From contig CM046868.1 in assembly GCA_025617745.1 (NCBI GenBank), positions 18,542,615 through 18,606,614 of the forward strand: 64,000 bases of DNA. Direction: 5' to 3'. The position numbers and the translations under genes were made by a program. Below the pieces are notes generated by a model, which saw nothing but the letters and a program-made list of their open reading frames with translations, was not told the origin of the DNA and did not search any database. Shown one piece after another: positions 62,961 to 64,000 of the stretch (position 1 is its first letter; each line of letters starts with the position of its first letter). The DNA comes from Heliocidaris erythrogramma (Eukaryota; Echinodermata; Echinoidea; Camarodonta; Echinometridae).

Positions 62961-64000
62961 GTAAGTATCAAAGCTCATCTGCTTCCTCATCAGGCCTCTT
63001 CATTATTTAAAAAAAATGGAAGTTGGAAGGGGATGTGATTTTATTGTGAAAGAAGTTGTTTGGACAAGCTGATATTGCATGGATTTTACAGAGTTCCAAG
63101 CAAATAAGTCTATCTGTGTAGTGGGTAAAGAAAGTGAGCTATAGTTTTTTTAGTATCAGAAACATTTACGATGGATATCCTCTGAATTTTCTTCTTCAAT
63201 ATTGTGAGAAAGTCACCTTGACTGGAGACAAGATAGAGAATGACCTCAGTTTCCTTTGACCTACATTCTGATGTAGAATACCTCTAGGGTATGCATGTCT
63301 GAGGCTACTGACATCACCAGAACCCTTGTCAACTGGATCACTCGCTCTCTTGACTCAACTTCACAATCATGGTGTGATCTGACATTCGCTCTTCCGACAG
63401 TACAATTGACCTTCTGTAGTGTACGCACCAGGATGTGCGCACCAGTATGATTTTTACGTGTTAAACAAGTAGCGCATCCACCAAAACAGATGTGCGTGGA
63501 CGGACATATTGGGGTCATTTCAGGGTCATTTGTACCATGTACTAATTAGGCTTGGGCGGTTCTGCTATGAGAGATAACTGATTCTGATTCCGACGCAACG
63601 TCTCGGTTCCAAAGGGAGACGACTCCGAGGCTGTATCGCACGCAAAGCCATACGTTGCTTACACTAGTGCATGCTAGATGCTCGATTTCGATTCCATTCA
63701 GAGTCGACTCCGACCGGGCCCGGCCCCGGCCCGATACACTGTATGTTGCACTGGTGGCTTCAGTTGAACAACAATTGTCCGATCTTCATATAAAAAACTC
63801 CGCTTTATAAAAAAAATTATCGAAATTCTACATACATGGCCAGAATAATCCTAGTCTAAGCTTCGGTTTCATAACTGTAATGACGAAAACCAGATTGAAT
63901 TCGCGACTATAATGATGGAAATAGATTGTCTTTTTCATTTGTTCGCAAGATGGCTGTAGATGACTGTGCGTGTTATGACCAAGAAGTTGCGAGTGCGGGC
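62961..64000. other. Prominin intron 11, 5' part
   Basis: Opens with GTAAGTATC. No further exon is seen to the end of the window. A CpG-richer patch at about 63590-63740 (CCGACCGGGCCCGGCCCCGGCCC) with CGACTCCGA/GAGTCGACTCCGA direct repeats may be another GC-rich inverted-repeat element truncated by decay. Confidence 0.6.

Noticed and set aside
1-64000. CRISPR arrays, bacterial operons, rRNA genes, phage genes
   Set aside because: None seen. Splice-bounded exons and SINEs show that this is animal nuclear DNA.

Overview
The window is animal nuclear DNA: AT-rich, intron-rich, and with no bacterial-style operons. Long non-coding stretches carry GT-AG-bounded exons, tRNA-derived SINEs, foldback and inverted-repeat elements, and a DIRS retrotransposon. 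A sea urchin or close marine deuterostome is the best guess. The grounds are the DIRS and Crypton-like content, the very high density of the TACATGTA palindrome, the TTAGGG-type interstitial repeat, and an urchin-type histone 3' processing motif (hairpin plus CAAGAAAGA). The species is an inference.

One host gene dominates: the 5' part of a prominin (CD133-like) gene on the + strand. Eleven coding exons between 2413 and 62960 join with matching splice phases into 485 codons without a stop. They give a signal peptide, TM1, the short Cys-rich CCRCCDRCGG cytoplasmic turn, TM2, a coiled, N-glycosylated first large extracellular loop, TM3 and the start of TM4. The rest (second extracellular loop, TM5, tail, 3'UTR) must lie beyond 64000. 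The gene is stretched to more than 60 kb by introns of up to 14 kb.

The introns are filled with mobile DNA. Intron 1 (2.7-16.1 kb) has a GCGTTT-rich inverted-repeat element, several MITEs and foldbacks, and a relic with a Crypton-like N-terminal reading frame on the minus strand. Intron 3 (17.6-32.0 kb) has interstitial telomere repeats, a 16-bp-unit foldback minisatellite, a 155-bp tandem array, and a 920-bp inverted-repeat element packed with TGGCGC motifs that contains a TATA box, an initiator and a short basic reading frame. Intron 5 holds a CCCGCAG-rich inverted-repeat element and MITEs. Intron 7 is split by a 5.93-kb DIRS-type element whose inverted termini and internal complementary region allow base-exact boundaries; its tyrosine recombinase is open, but reverse transcriptase/RNase H is broken and gag is partly duplicated. 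Intron 8 is a tandem array hit by a tRNA-SINE and by a hAT-like non-autonomous element. Intron 9 carries two histone-type 3' stem-loops and a hammerhead-like core.

Most interesting observations: the histone-type processing signal inside an intron (61957-61989); a 33-bp relic made only of two hAT-like termini with its 8-bp target duplication (946-978) whose larger relative sits at 56443-58286; and the TGGCGC element carrying its own core promoter (27651-28570).
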